Position numbers and translations under genes: made by a program | The notes under the pieces: model-generated | What the model was told of the DNA's origin: nothing | The model's database searches: none | Seen by the model: the letters and a program-made list of their open reading frames with translations, nothing else | Shown: piece after piece, positions 52,682-63,214 of the stretch | Layout of the letters: the number at the start of each line of letters is the position of its first letter | How positions within the stretch are numbered: the first letter of the stretch is position 1 | Assembly: GCF_008642235.1 (NCBI RefSeq) | Contig: NZ_SJEV01000002.1 | Coordinates: forward strand, 186,001-250,000 | Length of the DNA stretch: 64,000 bases | Direction: 5' to 3' | Origin: Planctomonas psychrotolerans | GTDB lineage: Bacteria; Actinomycetota; Actinomycetes; Actinomycetales; Microbacteriaceae

Positions 52682-52715
52682 AACAGGGCGACCGGCCGAG
52701 GCCGGTCGCCCTGTT
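52682..52715. terminator. Bidirectional terminator hairpin
   Basis: A 15-bp perfect stem (52682-52696 and 52701-52715) with loop CGAG is flanked by TAAC and a TTG tract. It lies between the convergent metallophosphoesterase and rpmE2 genes. Confidence 0.8.
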
Positions 52716-52746
52716 GTCGCTGACGGTTGCTGTTTGGAGTGGTTGC

Positions 52747-52998
52747 TTAGGAGCCGAAGCCCTTGTAGCGGGTGTTGAACTTCTCCACGCGGCCGGCGGA
52801 GTCGAGGATGCGCTGCTTGCCCGTGTAGAACGGGTGCGACTCGGACGAGATCTCGACGTCGATGACCGGGTAGGTGTTGCCGTCTTCCCACTCGATGGTC
52901 TTCGCGCTGCCCACCGTCGAGCGGGTCAGGAACGTCGCGCCGGAGGCGAGGTCGCGAAAGACCACTGCTTCGTACTTGGGGTGGATGTCAGTCTTCAT
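52747..52998 (-). CDS. rpmE2: 50S ribosomal protein L31, type B
   Basis: Product of 83 residues: [20 protein letters not shown] and [23 protein letters not shown] are diagnostic of L31. It lacks the Cys pairs that bind zinc in the type A protein, so it is the zinc-independent form. Such paralogues are often Zur-controlled, but I see no clear Zur box upstream. AGGAAAG precedes the ATG. Confidence 0.95.
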   Translation of the reverse strand: MKTDIHPKYEAVVFRDLASGATFLTRSTVGSAKTIEWEDGNTYPVIDVEISSESHPFYTGKQRILDSAGRVEKFNTRYKGFGS

Positions 52999-53086
52999 CG
53001 GTTACTTTCCTCAGGGAATTGCGGTCGAGTGGTGGGTGATGCTCAATCCGTGGGCCCGCGGGCCAACTAGAGAGTTTAGCAGACCG

Positions 53087-53869
53087 CTACGCTGCCCGGG
53101 CGAGGAAACGCCCGTCCGAGTTCTGCACATCGAGGCGCAGACCGAACACGTCCGAGAGCGTGTCCGACACCAGCACCTCGTCGATGGGACCGGCGGCCGC
53201 GACGCCACCGTTGGCCAGGAGCAGCGCGTGAGTGAAGCCCACCGGGATCTCCTCCACGTGATGGGTGACCATGACGATGCCGGGTGCCTCCGGTGCGCTG
53301 GCGTACCCGCCCAACAGCCCGAGGAGTTCCTCGCGCGCGCCGAGGTCGAGGCTCGCAGCCGGCTCATCGAGCAGGAGCAGCTCGGGATCGGTCATGACCG
53401 ACCGTGCGATCTGCACCCGCTTCTGCTCGCCGTCGCTCAGGTCGCCGAATCGGCGGGACTCCAGGTGGTCGAGCTTCCAGTCGCCCAGCACCTCACGGGC
53501 GCGCTCGAGGTCGTAGCCCTCGTAGTCCTCGTTCCAGCGACCCGTCACCGAGTACGCCGCCGTCATGACGACGTCGAGCACCTTCTCCTGCGGCGGGATG
53601 CGCCGCGCCATCGCGGTGGACGCGAAGCCGATTCGGGGTCGAAGCTCGAACACGTCGACCCGCCCGAGCGTGTCGTCGAGCACGCGGGCGGTCCCGCTCG
53701 AGGGGTGGAGGAAGGCGGCGGCCACCTGCAGGAGACTCGTCTTACCGGCACCGTTCGGTCCGAGGATGACCCAGCGGTCGTCGCTGTCCACCGTCCAACT
53801 GACCGAGTCGAGGATCCTGGTGCCGTTTCGGACGAGGGAGACATCGGTCAGTTCAAGCACGGTGGTCAT
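53087..53869 (-). CDS. ABC transporter ATP-binding protein (orphan)
   Basis: Product of 260 residues. It has Walker [10 protein letters not shown] (about 37-45), signature [13 protein letters not shown], Walker B LLLLDEP and His switch MVTHHVEE. No permease gene is next to it. The pattern resembles the ModF/YlmA-like stand-alone ATPases common in actinobacteria. Substrate or role unknown. It lies 22 bp downstream of glgA on the same strand and may be cotranscribed. Confidence 0.87.
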   Translation of the reverse strand: MTTVLELTDVSLVRNGTRILDSVSWTVDSDDRWVILGPNGAGKTSLLQVAAAFLHPSSGTARVLDDTLGRVDVFELRPRIGFASTAMARRIPPQEKVLDVVMTAAYSVTGRWNEDYEGYDLERAREVLGDWKLDHLESRRFGDLSDGEQKRVQIARSVMTDPELLLLDEPAASLDLGAREELLGLLGGYASAPEAPGIVMVTHHVEEIPVGFTHALLLANGGVAAAGPIDEVLVSDTLSDVFGLRLDVQNSDGRFLARAA

Positions 53870-53891
53870 GCTGCGAGCCTACCGGGAGCGA

Positions 53892-55076
53892 TCAGCCGGT
53901 GAGCGCCGCGTAGATCCCGCGCGTCTGCTCCGCGATCGTGGTCCAGCTGAACTGCGTCTCGGCTCGTTTACGCCCTGCCTCGCCCATCCTTCGCGCGCTG
54001 TCGGGGTCGGCCACGACCTCGGTCAGTGTGCGGGCGAGATCGGCCACGAACTTCTCCGGGTCGAGCGGAGTACCGGTGCCGTCGGTGGCCTGGTCGATGG
54101 GAACCAGTCGACCGGTCACACCGTCGTCGATGACCTCCGGAATGCCGCCCGTCGCGGTGCCGACCACGGCCGCGCCGCACGCCATCGCCTCGAGGTTCAC
54201 GATTCCGAGCGGCTCGTACACCGACGGGCAGACGAACACGGTCGCCGCGCTGAGTGCGCCGGAGAGCTCCTCCAAACTGAGGAGGCGATCGAGCCACACC
54301 ACGCCGTCCCGCTGCTCCTGCAGCTCGCGCACGAGCGCGGTGACCTCGGCCAGGATGCCCGGGGTGTCCGGGGCGCCGGCCGCGAGCACGAGCTGGACGT
54401 CCTTGGGGAGCATCGCCGCGGCGCGCAACAGGTACGGCAGGCCCTTCTGGCGGGTGATTCGTCCGACGAACACGACGGATGGGCGGTTCGGGTCGATGCC
54501 GAGCGATCGCACGAGGGCCTCGTCGTGGAGCGGCTTCCACCGCTCCAGGTCGATGCCGTTGTACACGGTCGTCACCCGGCTCTCGTCGAGGAACGGGTAG
54601 GAGCGCAGGATGTCGCGGCGCATCCCGTCGCTCACGGCGATGATGGCGTCGGCGTCGGCGAAGGCGTTGCGTTCGATCCAGCTGGAGATACGGTACCCGC
54701 CGCCGAGCTGCTCGGCCTTCCAGGGGCGCAGGGGCTCGAGGCTGTGCGCGGTCACGACGTGCGGGATGCCGTGCAGCATCTGCGCGAGGTGCCCCGCACC
54801 GTTCGCATACCAGGTGTGGGAGTGCACGAGGTCGGCACCGCGGGCGTCCTCGGCGATCTGCAGATCGACGCCGAGCGTGGAGAGGCTGCCGTTCGCCCCC
54901 TCGAGCTGCGCCGGCACGGCGTAGGAGAAGGTGCCGGGCTCGTCCCGCGGCTTTCCGAAAGCGCGGACGACGACCTCCGTGTCGCGGCGCAGTGCGCGGA
55001 CGAGCTCGGTGACGTGGACGCCGGCACCGCCGTAAACCTCCGGCGGATACTCCTTGGTGATCAGATCTACTCGCAC
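53892..55076 (-). CDS. glgA: Actinobacterial-type glycogen synthase / ADP-glucose glucosyltransferase
   Basis: GT4 enzyme of 394 residues. It has [18 protein letters not shown] (donor-binding loop), [31 protein letters not shown] and [28 protein letters not shown] (the EX7E nucleotide-sugar motif). It is shorter than the GT5 GlgA and matches the Corynebacterium/Mycobacterium family, which includes GlgM-type enzymes making maltose 1-phosphate. Divergent from glgC. Start is GTG 55076 with TAGCGT 7 nt upstream (55084-55089), suggesting a leaderless mRNA. Confidence 0.9.
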   Translation of the reverse strand: MRVDLITKEYPPEVYGGAGVHVTELVRALRRDTEVVVRAFGKPRDEPGTFSYAVPAQLEGANGSLSTLGVDLQIAEDARGADLVHSHTWYANGAGHLAQMLHGIPHVVTAHSLEPLRPWKAEQLGGGYRISSWIERNAFADADAIIAVSDGMRRDILRSYPFLDESRVTTVYNGIDLERWKPLHDEALVRSLGIDPNRPSVVFVGRITRQKGLPYLLRAAAMLPKDVQLVLAAGAPDTPGILAEVTALVRELQEQRDGVVWLDRLLSLEELSGALSAATVFVCPSVYEPLGIVNLEAMACGAAVVGTATGGIPEVIDDGVTGRLVPIDQATDGTGTPLDPEKFVADLARTLTEVVADPDSARRMGEAGRKRAETQFSWTTIAEQTRGIYAALTG

Positions 55077-55124
55077 GGTACGAACGCTAGTACACGTGCT
55101 TCGTTTCCCTCTACGCTGGGTCGC
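55077..55124. promoter_or_regulatory. 48-bp divergent glgA/glgC promoter region
   Basis: TAGCGT for glgA (minus strand, 55084-55089) and TACGCT for glgC (plus strand, 55112-55117) each lie 7 nt before their start codons. The two -10-like boxes face away from each other and are only 22 bp apart, so each promoter's -35 overlaps the other's -10 and the two must compete or be coregulated. Confidence 0.55.
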
Positions 55125-56366
55125 ATGGCATCAAAGAAGATCTTCGCAATCGTCCTCGCGGGCGGTGAGGGCAAGCGGCTCATGCCGTTGACCGCCGACC
55201 GGGCCAAGCCCGGAGTGCCATTCGGTGGCCAGTACCGCCTCATCGACTTCGCGCTGTCCAACCTCATCAACTCGGGTCTTCGCCAGGTCGTGGTGCTCAC
55301 CCAGTACAAGTCGCACTCGCTCGACCGCCACGTGTCGCAGACCTGGCGGCTCTCCGGGATGCTGAACGCGTACATCGCATCCGTACCCGCGCAGCAGCGT
55401 CTGGGCAAGCGGTGGTTCAGCGGGTCGGCCGACGCCATCCTGCAGAGCCTCAATCTCATCCGCGACGAGAAGCCCGACATCGTCGTCGTGGTCGGCGCCG
55501 ATCACGTGTACCGCATGGACTTCAGTCAGATGATCGAGGCGCACATCGCCTCCGGCCTCGGCGTAACGGTGGCCGCGATCCGGCAGCCGATCTCCCTCGC
55601 CGATCAGTTCGGCGTCATCGACGTCGAGCCGTCGAATCCCACCAAGATTCGCGAGTTCCTCGAGAAGCCGAAGAACCCGCAGGGGCTCGACGACTCGCCG
55701 AACGAGGTGCTCGCGTCGATGGGCAACTACGTCTTCAACGCCGACCAGCTCATCGACGCGGTCATCCGCGACGGTGAACTGGCCGACTCCAACCACGACA
55801 TGGGCGGCGACATCGTGCCGTGGTTCGTGTCGCAGGGGAACGCGGCGGTGTACGACCTCAACCGCAACGAGGTGCCCGGCGCCACGGATCGTGACCGCTA
55901 CTACTGGCGCGACGTGGGAACGATCGACTCGTTCTTCGACGCCCACCAGGACCTGATCGCGGCGTTGCCGGTGTTCAACCTGTACAACCAGGACTGGCCG
56001 ATCTTCAGTCAGGCGCTCAACTCCCCGCCGGCGAAGTTCGTGCGCGACGCGCACGGCAACAACGGCACCATGAACGACTCGATCGTCTCCCTCGGCTCGC
56101 TCATCTCCGGAGCGCACATCGAGCGGAGCGTGCTCGGGCCGTGGGCCGTCATCCAGTCGGGTGCCCGGGTCGTCGATTCGATCATCTTCGACAAGGCGCA
56201 CATCGGGCCGAACGCCGTGGTTTCGCGCGCCATCCTCGACAAGGATGTCGTGGTCGAGGCGGGTGCGAACATCGGCATCGATCACGAACGCGACCGCGCT
56301 CGGGGATATACGGTGACCGACAGCGGCATCACCGTCGTGGGTAAGGGAGTACGCGTCGTTCCATGA
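55125..56366 (+). CDS. glgC: Glucose-1-phosphate adenylyltransferase
   Basis: ADP-glucose pyrophosphorylase of 413 residues, the committed step to glycogen. N-terminal nucleotidyltransferase: [14 protein letters not shown] with [10 protein letters not shown] (about 10-33), [11 protein letters not shown] and [12 protein letters not shown]. Sugar-phosphate binding: FLEKP and [14 protein letters not shown]-terminal left-handed beta helix from about residue 300 ([24 protein letters not shown]). The start lacks a Shine-Dalgarno sequence. Its stop overlaps serB by 4 bp. Confidence 0.95.
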   Translation: MASKKIFAIVLAGGEGKRLMPLTADRAKPGVPFGGQYRLIDFALSNLINSGLRQVVVLTQYKSHSLDRHVSQTWRLSGMLNAYIASVPAQQRLGKRWFSGSADAILQSLNLIRDEKPDIVVVVGADHVYRMDFSQMIEAHIASGLGVTVAAIRQPISLADQFGVIDVEPSNPTKIREFLEKPKNPQGLDDSPNEVLASMGNYVFNADQLIDAVIRDGELADSNHDMGGDIVPWFVSQGNAAVYDLNRNEVPGATDRDRYYWRDVGTIDSFFDAHQDLIAALPVFNLYNQDWPIFSQALNSPPAKFVRDAHGNNGTMNDSIVSLGSLISGAHIERSVLGPWAVIQSGARVVDSIIFDKAHIGPNAVVSRAILDKDVVVEAGANIGIDHERDRARGYTVTDSGITVVGKGVRVVP

Positions 56367-57031
56367 TTAGCGGCGCCATGACACCCCGTGCCGAAGCGCC
56401 ATTCCTCATCCTCCTCGATGTCGACTCGACACTGATCGAGAACGAGGCCGTCGAGCTGCTCGCCGAGGCGGCGGGCAGCCTCGACGAAGTCGCGCGCCTG
56501 ACCGACTTGGCCATGGCCGGTGCCCTCGACTTCGAGGCGAGCCTGCGCGCGCGGGTGGGCACGCTGAAGGATCTCCCGGTCTCCGTCTTCGCGGAGGTGT
56601 CGGCGAAGATCGAGCTCACGCGCGGCGCGCGACGCCTCGTCGCCGAGGCACACACGGCCGGGTGCGTGGTCGCGGTCGTCTCCGGCGGGTTCCACGAACT
56701 GCTCGACCCGATCGCCGCGGACCTCGACCTCGACCACTGGCGCGCCAACCGGCTGGAGGTCGTGGACGGCGTGCTGACCGGTAGTCTCGTGGGACCGATC
56801 ATCGACGCCGCGGCGAAGCGCGAGGCGCTCGTCGAGTGGGCGGCGGAGCACTCGGTGCCGCATGCGCGGGTGGTGGTCGTCGGTGACGGTGCCAACGATC
56901 TCGCGATGATGGACGCGGGCGGTCTGTCCGTGGCGTTCGACGCCAAGCCGCTGGTGCGGGCGCAGGCCGATGTCATCGTCGACCGGCGGGACCTCGGGTC
57001 GGTCCTCGCGCTCGTCGGCCTCAGCGGCTGA
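56363..57031 (+). CDS. serB: Phosphoserine phosphatase
   Basis: HAD-family enzyme of 222 residues that releases serine from phosphoserine. Motif I is [12 protein letters not shown] (the nucleophile is the first Asp of DxD), motif [12 protein letters not shown] (Ser), the Lys is in AAKREAL, and motif III is [17 protein letters not shown]. It lacks the ACT domains of longer SerB forms. ATG 56363 overlaps the glgC stop (ATGA); ATG 56378 is an alternative start. Part of the glgC transcript. Confidence 0.92.
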   Translation: MISGAMTPRAEAPFLILLDVDSTLIENEAVELLAEAAGSLDEVARLTDLAMAGALDFEASLRARVGTLKDLPVSVFAEVSAKIELTRGARRLVAEAHTAGCVVAVVSGGFHELLDPIAADLDLDHWRANRLEVVDGVLTGSLVGPIIDAAAKREALVEWAAEHSVPHARVVVVGDGANDLAMMDAGGLSVAFDAKPLVRAQADVIVDRRDLGSVLALVGLSG

Positions 57032-57077
57032 CCGGCTCGACGACCGCATCGCCGGAGGGCCTCGACGGACGGATTTG

Positions 57078-57992
57078 TTACAGCGCCCGGGCGAACGCCG
57101 CAAGCTGCGCGACGTTCCCCGCCATGGTCGCACGCTCCCCCGCCACCTTCGACAGGTGCGCCACGTTGTCGAGGTACGCGAGGAACAGGAACGTGCCGAA
57201 GGTCGCCTTTTCCACCCGCGCGGGGCCGCCGGCGTCGGCATAGGCCTCGTGGAAGCGGATGCGCTGGCGCGGCAACAGGTAGAGGATGGCCGACGCCACG
57301 TCCATCGCGGCGGGGCCGAGGCCGCAGCGGTCGAAGTCGATCACCGCTGCTCGGCCGTTCCCCAGAATGAGGTTGCCGGGGTGATAGTCGCCGTGCACCA
57401 TGATGGCGTCCCCGGATTCGCGGAGCGCGGCCTCCAGCGCCGATGCACCGTTCGACAGATCCTGGCGTGTGCTTCCCCGGGCGAGCTCCTCCGGACAGGA
57501 ACGCTCGAGCACCGCGAGGCGGCGACGCACGTAGTCCATGTCGTAGGCGCGCCGCGACCGGCCGAGCCCGGCCGCATCCGGGTCGGAGCCCCGGCGGTGC
57601 AGCGCCGCGAGCGCTCGGGCGAAGGGCTGCACGTCGGCGGTCGGGGGCAGAGCGCTCAACATCGTGCCGTCGATCCAGCGCAGCAACGACATGCTGCGCC
57701 GCACCCCGTTCTCCTCGGTGTCCGCGGTCCAGCCCCCGCCCCGGGGACGCACGGGCCCTGGCACCGCGACCTCACCGAACGCCGTCAGCAGTTCGAGCCA
57801 GGCGAGTTCAGCGTCGATCTCGGCGGACAGGCGATGCGAGACATGGATGCGCAGGAGGTAGCGGCGACCATCCGCCGCGTCGACGCGGTAGGCGTGATTC
57901 TGGGTCGCGCCGAGCCGTTCGAGGGAGTGCGGGCCGATGTCCCAGGCGCTCAGTAGTTCAGTGTCCGACGCGCGGTCAGCCTTCGGCAACAC
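57078..57992 (-). CDS. Aminoglycoside phosphotransferase-family kinase
   Basis: Protein-kinase-like APH fold, 304 residues. It has AYRVDAADGRRYLLRIH (ATP-binding strand), IMVHGDYHPGNLILG (catalytic loop) and AAVIDFDRCGLGPAAMDVA (metal-binding Asp). The family phosphorylates antibiotics, homoserine, choline or other metabolites; the substrate is not predictable here. Start is GTG (57990-57992), 13 bp from the fabG stop, so it is probably cotranscribed behind fabG. Confidence 0.87.
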   Translation of the reverse strand: MLPKADRASDTELLSAWDIGPHSLERLGATQNHAYRVDAADGRRYLLRIHVSHRLSAEIDAELAWLELLTAFGEVAVPGPVRPRGGGWTADTEENGVRRSMSLLRWIDGTMLSALPPTADVQPFARALAALHRRGSDPDAAGLGRSRRAYDMDYVRRRLAVLERSCPEELARGSTRQDLSNGASALEAALRESGDAIMVHGDYHPGNLILGNGRAAVIDFDRCGLGPAAMDVASAILYLLPRQRIRFHEAYADAGGPARVEKATFGTFLFLAYLDNVAHLSKVAGERATMAGNVAQLAAFARAL

Positions 57993-58004
57993 GGAACGCC
58001 ACGC

Positions 58005-58715
58005 TCAATGTCCCATTCCGAGCCCACCGTCGACCGGGATGACAGCACCGGAGATGTATGCGGCGGAATCCCCCGCTATCCACTCGACCACTTCCGCCAC
58101 CTCGCTCGCGGTGCCGTACCGACCCGCGGGAATGGCCTTGCGGTATTCGGCCGTGACCGCCTCCGACAGTTCCGCCGTCATGTCGGTCTCGATGAACCCC
58201 GGCGCTACGACGTTGGCCGTGATGCCGCGCGCGCCGAGCTCCCGGGTGACCGAGCGGGCGAGGCCTACCAGCGCGCTCTTCGATGCAGCGTAGTTCACCT
58301 GACCGGCGGAGCCGTACAGGCCCACCACGCTGGAGATGAGCACGATGCGGCCGAAGCGGGCCTTCAGCATGCCCTTCGACGCGCGCTTGACCACCCGGAA
58401 CGCTCCACCGAGGTTCGTGTCCACGACCGAGGTGAAGTCGTCCTCCGTCATGCGCATGAGCAGCGTGTCGCGGGTGATGCCCGCATTGGCGATGAGCACC
58501 TCGACCGGTCCGAGTTCCGCCTCGACCTCGCTGAATGCCCGGTCGACGGACTCGGAGTCGGTCACGTCGGCGCGCACGGTGAGACTGCCGGCCGGTCCCT
58601 CGCCCGATCGCGCGGTCACCGCCACGCGGTGGCCCGAGGCGATGAATGCCTCGGCGATGGCGTAGCCGATGCCGCGGTTCCCACCGGTGATGAGAACGGT
58701 CCGTGTGGTCGTCAT
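58005..58715 (-). CDS. fabG: 3-oxoacyl-ACP reductase-type SDR
   Basis: Product of 236 residues. It has TGGNRGIG near the N terminus, NAGITRDTLLMRM (the FabG-typical stretch), ISSVVGLYGSAGQVNYAASKSAL (Ser/Tyr/Lys) and a C-terminal GAVIPVDGGLGMGH. These match FabG1/MabA-like reductases that reduce 3-oxoacyl-ACP in fatty acid synthesis. The ATG at 58715 has GGGAGAACGG upstream; an in-frame upstream start is less likely. Confidence 0.88.
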   Translation of the reverse strand: MTTTRTVLITGGNRGIGYAIAEAFIASGHRVAVTARSGEGPAGSLTVRADVTDSESVDRAFSEVEAELGPVEVLIANAGITRDTLLMRMTEDDFTSVVDTNLGGAFRVVKRASKGMLKARFGRIVLISSVVGLYGSAGQVNYAASKSALVGLARSVTRELGARGITANVVAPGFIETDMTAELSEAVTAEYRKAIPAGRYGTASEVAEVVEWIAGDSAAYISGAVIPVDGGLGMGH

Positions 58716-58831
58716 GCGTTCCGTTCTCCCTCGGCGCACTCGTCATGTGAGCCGGCTGATAAAGCGAGTACAAGCCTAGTCGTAGGCTTATACGGAGCAG
58801 GGCATCCGACCCCCTGCAAGACGGTGTCCCA

Positions 58832-59167
58832 GTGAAAAATTCGTCAATTACCTCCCTGCCCATGGCTCCGGCCGATGACCGCCGGGCGCGCATGCTCAAG
58901 TACACCTTGGCCATGAGCATCCGTATGGTGTGCATCGTGCTCCTGCTCTTCGTTCAGGGCTGGTGGTTGTTCGTCGTCGCCGTAGGGGCGATCGCGCTCC
59001 CCTACCTCGCCGTCGTGCTCGCGAACGTGGGCGCGCGACCCGCGGGCCACGTCGAGCGGCCCGGTGGCGTGGTGGCGGTGCGGGCTCAGCCGGTTCCGAC
59101 CCAGGCCATGCCGGCGCGGGACACCGGCGGCACCGACCCGAGGTCGTCCTCCGGCTCTGCGGCGTGA
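58832..59167 (+). CDS. DUF3099 membrane protein
   Basis: Product of 111 residues with two adjacent hydrophobic segments (about 22-45, MLKYTLAMSIRMVCIVLLLF, and 47-68, FVVAVGAIALPYLAVVLANV). This is the DUF3099 pattern (RRARMLKYTLAMSIR) of actinobacteria. The polar C-terminal tail (70-111) is Pro/Ala/Arg-rich. Start is GTG. It begins a run of three genes joined by GTGA overlaps that ends in SURF1. Function unknown. Confidence 0.85.
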   Translation: MKNSSITSLPMAPADDRRARMLKYTLAMSIRMVCIVLLLFVQGWWLFVVAVGAIALPYLAVVLANVGARPAGHVERPGGVVAVRAQPVPTQAMPARDTGGTDPRSSSGSAA

Positions 59168-59397
59168 TCCCCGGTACGACGGCGGGCGACCTCACCTGCT
59201 CGCGTGCCGGCTGCCGCACGAAGGCTGATTTCCGCATCGAGTGGCGCAATCCGCGCCTGCACTCGCCCGACCGGGTGAAGGCGTGGCTCGCGTGCGACGA
59301 CCACGTCGACTACCTGCGGGAGTTCCTCGGCGCGCGGGAGTTCCCGCTGCGGGTTGTGGGTGCCGATGCACCGACCGCGACGGAGCCGCTGCCGTGA
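59164..59397 (+). CDS. Small Cys-containing protein between DUF3099 and SURF1
   Basis: Product of 77 residues. It has LTCSRAGCRTKADFRIEWRNPRLHSPDRVKAWLACDDHVDYL: Cys, Cys, His, Cys and His spaced as a possible zinc site. It starts at GTG overlapping the DUF3099 stop, and its own stop overlaps SURF1 (GTGA both times), so all three are translationally coupled. I recognise it only as a conserved actinobacterial neighbour of SURF1; the function is unknown. Confidence 0.78.
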   Translation: MIPGTTAGDLTCSRAGCRTKADFRIEWRNPRLHSPDRVKAWLACDDHVDYLREFLGAREFPLRVVGADAPTATEPLP

Positions 59398-60233
59398 AGG
59401 GCTGGCGCTTCGTCGTCAATCTGCGCTGGGCGGCGTATCTGGCGGTGACGGTCCTGTTCGCCGTGGCGTGCGGACTGCTCAGCAACTGGCAGTTCGACCG
59501 CCGGGAGCAGGCGCTGGCGGAGATCCGCAAGGTGACGGAGAACTGGGACCGCGAGCCTGTTCCCCTGGAGCAGGTGCTGCCGACCGTCGACTCGTTCGAC
59601 GACGATCAGAAGTGGACGCCGGTCGAACTTCGCGGCAGTTACCTCACGGACGAGCAGGTGCTCGCTCGCAACCGGCCGTTCAACGGGCGGCCCGGGTTCG
59701 AGGTTCTGACTCCCCTGCAGCTCGACGACGGCAGCGTGTTCGTGGTCGACCGAGGCTGGCTGCCGGTCGGTAACGAGCAGGATTATCCTGACGACGTGCC
59801 CGCACCGCCCGTCGGCGAGGTGGACGTGGTGGTGCGACTGAAGCCCGGCGAGCCGGTGCTGCCCGGGCGGCTCGCGCCCGACGGCCAGATCGCCACGGTG
59901 CACCTTCCGAAGATCGCCGAGACCCTCGACGCGCCTCTGTACAGCGAAGCATACGGTCTGCTGGTGTCAGAGGACCCGGCGCCCGACACGCGCCCGCTCG
60001 CCGCGCTGCGCCCGGCCGAGGACGAGGGGTCGCACCTCTCCTATGCGTTCCAGTGGATCGTGTTCGGCATCCTCGGCTTCCTCGGTCTCGGCTACGCGAT
60101 CCGCAACGAGTACCGCATCCGCAACGCCGACGAGCCGGAGGAGCAGGAGCGGGCACGCAAGCGCGAGCGCAAGCGGGCCGCGCGTGCGCCGGACGACGCG
60201 GAGATCGAGGACCGCATCCTCGCGGACCGCTAG
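59394..60233 (+). CDS. SURF1-family cytochrome oxidase assembly protein
   Basis: Product of 279 residues with two membrane spans, N-terminal (WAAYLAVTVLFAVACGLLSNWQFDRR, about 12-37) and C-terminal (AFQWIVFGILGFLGLGYAI, about 215-235), around an outside domain. It has VELRGSYLTDEQVLARNRPFNGRPGFEVLTPLQLDDGSVFVVDRGWLPVG, the SURF1 signature. It helps build the haem-aa3 terminal oxidase. The basic cytoplasmic tail (RARKRERKRAARA) is typical of actinobacterial members. Confidence 0.9.
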   Translation: MKGWRFVVNLRWAAYLAVTVLFAVACGLLSNWQFDRREQALAEIRKVTENWDREPVPLEQVLPTVDSFDDDQKWTPVELRGSYLTDEQVLARNRPFNGRPGFEVLTPLQLDDGSVFVVDRGWLPVGNEQDYPDDVPAPPVGEVDVVVRLKPGEPVLPGRLAPDGQIATVHLPKIAETLDAPLYSEAYGLLVSEDPAPDTRPLAALRPAEDEGSHLSYAFQWIVFGILGFLGLGYAIRNEYRIRNADEPEEQERARKRERKRAARAPDDAEIEDRILADR

Positions 60234-60258
60234 CGCCTCTCGCAGGTCGTCCCACACG

Positions 60259-60318
60259 GTCCCTGAGCTTGTCGAAGGGACGCAACTTCACCCACGTCCC
60301 TTCGACAGGCTCAGGGAC
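60259..60318. repeat. Inverted pair of GTCCCT-type repeats
   Basis: One copy in the minus orientation (60259-60281) and one in the plus orientation (60296-60318) face each other across 14 nt. They can form a near-perfect stem of over 20 bp between the convergent SURF1 and ABC-F genes, placed where a terminator would be expected. Confidence 0.85.
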
Positions 60319-60378
60319 CGTATGGTTGGGGAACCGTGTGCGGCTGAGGGACCGGATGGCGCAGGGTCGGGCGACGCG

Positions 60379-61977
<1,599 letters not shown>

Positions 61978-62114
61978 AGTGAAAGTCCTTTTCCTTGGTC
62001 GGGTGTCCACAACAAGCGAAGGAAGGGGCGGCCCATAGGATGAGTTCGGCTACATAGCCCGACGTATCGAATCGGAATCCCTCCGATCAACCTCCCTATT
62101 CTAGGAGATAGCGC

Positions 62115-62732
62115 ATGACAACCGCCGCAGCCCTCGGTTCGCCCACCGTACTGGCCGATCGAATCCTGTCCCGGAGCGTCACCACCGACGTGACCCTGGT
62201 GGTCGCTGGCGCCGCGCTCACCGCGGGCCTCGCCCAGGTGGAGGTGCCGATGTGGCCGGTACCCATCACCGGCCAGACGCTCGCGGTGATGCTCGTCGGC
62301 GCGTCGCTCGGCGCCAAGCGCGGCGCGATGTCGCTGGGACTGTACCTCGTGCTGGGCGTGATCGGCCTGCCGATCTTCGCTGGCTTCACCGGCGGTCCGC
62401 TCGCAGTGCTGAAGCCGAGCTTCGGCTTCATCATCGGCTTCGTCTTCGCCGCGGCCCTCATCGGCTGGCTCGCCGAGCGCAACTGGGACCGGAAGGCCCT
62501 TCCCGCCCTCGCCGGGTTCTTCCTCGCGAGCCTCGTGCCGTTCGCCTTCGGTCTGCCGTACATGGCCATCGTGCTCGGCAACCTCGGCGTGGCCAACGAC
62601 CTCGGCACGGTGCTCGCGTTCGGCGTCTACCCGTTCATCATCGGCGGGATCGCCAAGTGGCTGATCGCGGCGGCCGCGCTCCCCTTGGCCTGGAAGGGCG
62701 TCCGCGCCCTCGACGCCCGCAAGGGCGAGTAG
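62115..62732 (+). CDS. bioY: Biotin transporter BioY (S component)
   Basis: Membrane protein of 205 residues with five to six spans. It has the BioY signature PMWPVPITGQTLAVMLVGASLGAKRGAMSLGLYLVLGVIGLPIFAG (about 45-90) and GGPLAVLKPSFGFIIGFVFAA. BioY binds biotin and works alone or with an ECF ATPase/T module; no bioMN genes are adjacent. AGGAGATAGCGC is the ribosome binding site. A small inverted repeat (ATCGGA/TCCGAT) lies about 40 bp upstream of the start; its role is unknown. Confidence 0.92.
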   Translation: MTTAAALGSPTVLADRILSRSVTTDVTLVVAGAALTAGLAQVEVPMWPVPITGQTLAVMLVGASLGAKRGAMSLGLYLVLGVIGLPIFAGFTGGPLAVLKPSFGFIIGFVFAAALIGWLAERNWDRKALPALAGFFLASLVPFAFGLPYMAIVLGNLGVANDLGTVLAFGVYPFIIGGIAKWLIAAAALPLAWKGVRALDARKGE

Positions 62733-62760
62733 CCGGGCGACGTCTCTACGACGCCCCACG

Positions 62761-62815
62761 GTCCCTGAGCCTGTGGAAGGGACGACGCGCATCTTTTCGA
62801 CGAAGCTCAGGGACC
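62761..62815. repeat. Inverted pair of GTCCCT-type repeats after bioY
   Basis: A minus-oriented copy (62761-62783) faces a diverged plus-oriented copy (about 62793-62815), so they can pair. They lie between the convergent bioY and sufT genes, just before a separate terminator hairpin. Confidence 0.8.
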
Positions 62816-62825
62816 GTATAGCACA

Positions 62826-62862
62826 GAGAAGGGCCGGTCGACATCGTCGACCGGCCCTTCTC
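62826..62862. terminator. Terminator hairpin between bioY and sufT
   Basis: A perfect 16-bp stem (62826-62841 and 62847-62862) with loop CATCG lies 12 bp from the sufT stop. It probably ends the suf transcript on the minus strand and also stops read-through from bioY. Confidence 0.8.
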
Positions 62863-62874
62863 GCTGCGTGTTCG

Positions 62875-63204
62875 TCAGATCGAGAAACCGAGCGCGCGCA
62901 TCATGTCGCGACCGTCTTCGGTGATCTTGTCGGGTCCCCACGGCGGCATCCACACCCAGTTGATGCGGAACGCCTCCACGTGACCGTCGAGCGCCTCGGC
63001 GGTCTGCTCCTCGATCACGTCGGTGAGCGGGCACCCGGCGCTGGTCAGCGTCATGCTCACCACGAGGGCGTCGTGCTCGTCGTCCCAGCCGAGGTCGTAG
63101 ATGAGCCCGAGATCGACGATGTTGATGCCGAGCTCCGGGTCGACGACATCCTTCAGCGCCTCGGAGATCTCGTCGAACCGGTCGGGTGCGAGGGTCGATA
63201 CCAT
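62875..63204 (-). CDS. sufT: MIP18/SufT-family iron-sulfur assembly factor
   Basis: Product of 109 residues. It has VVDPELGINIVDLGLIYDL (DPE motif) and MTLTSAGCPLTDVIEEQ (the conserved Cys), the pattern of DUF59/PaaD-like proteins that help mature Fe-S enzymes. It follows sufC by 10 bp on the same strand, so it belongs to the suf operon. The ATG starts MVSTLAPDRF. Confidence 0.92.
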   Translation of the reverse strand: MVSTLAPDRFDEISEALKDVVDPELGINIVDLGLIYDLGWDDEHDALVVSMTLTSAGCPLTDVIEEQTAEALDGHVEAFRINWVWMPPWGPDKITEDGRDMMRALGFSI

Positions 63205-63214
63205 GTCGTCGGTC

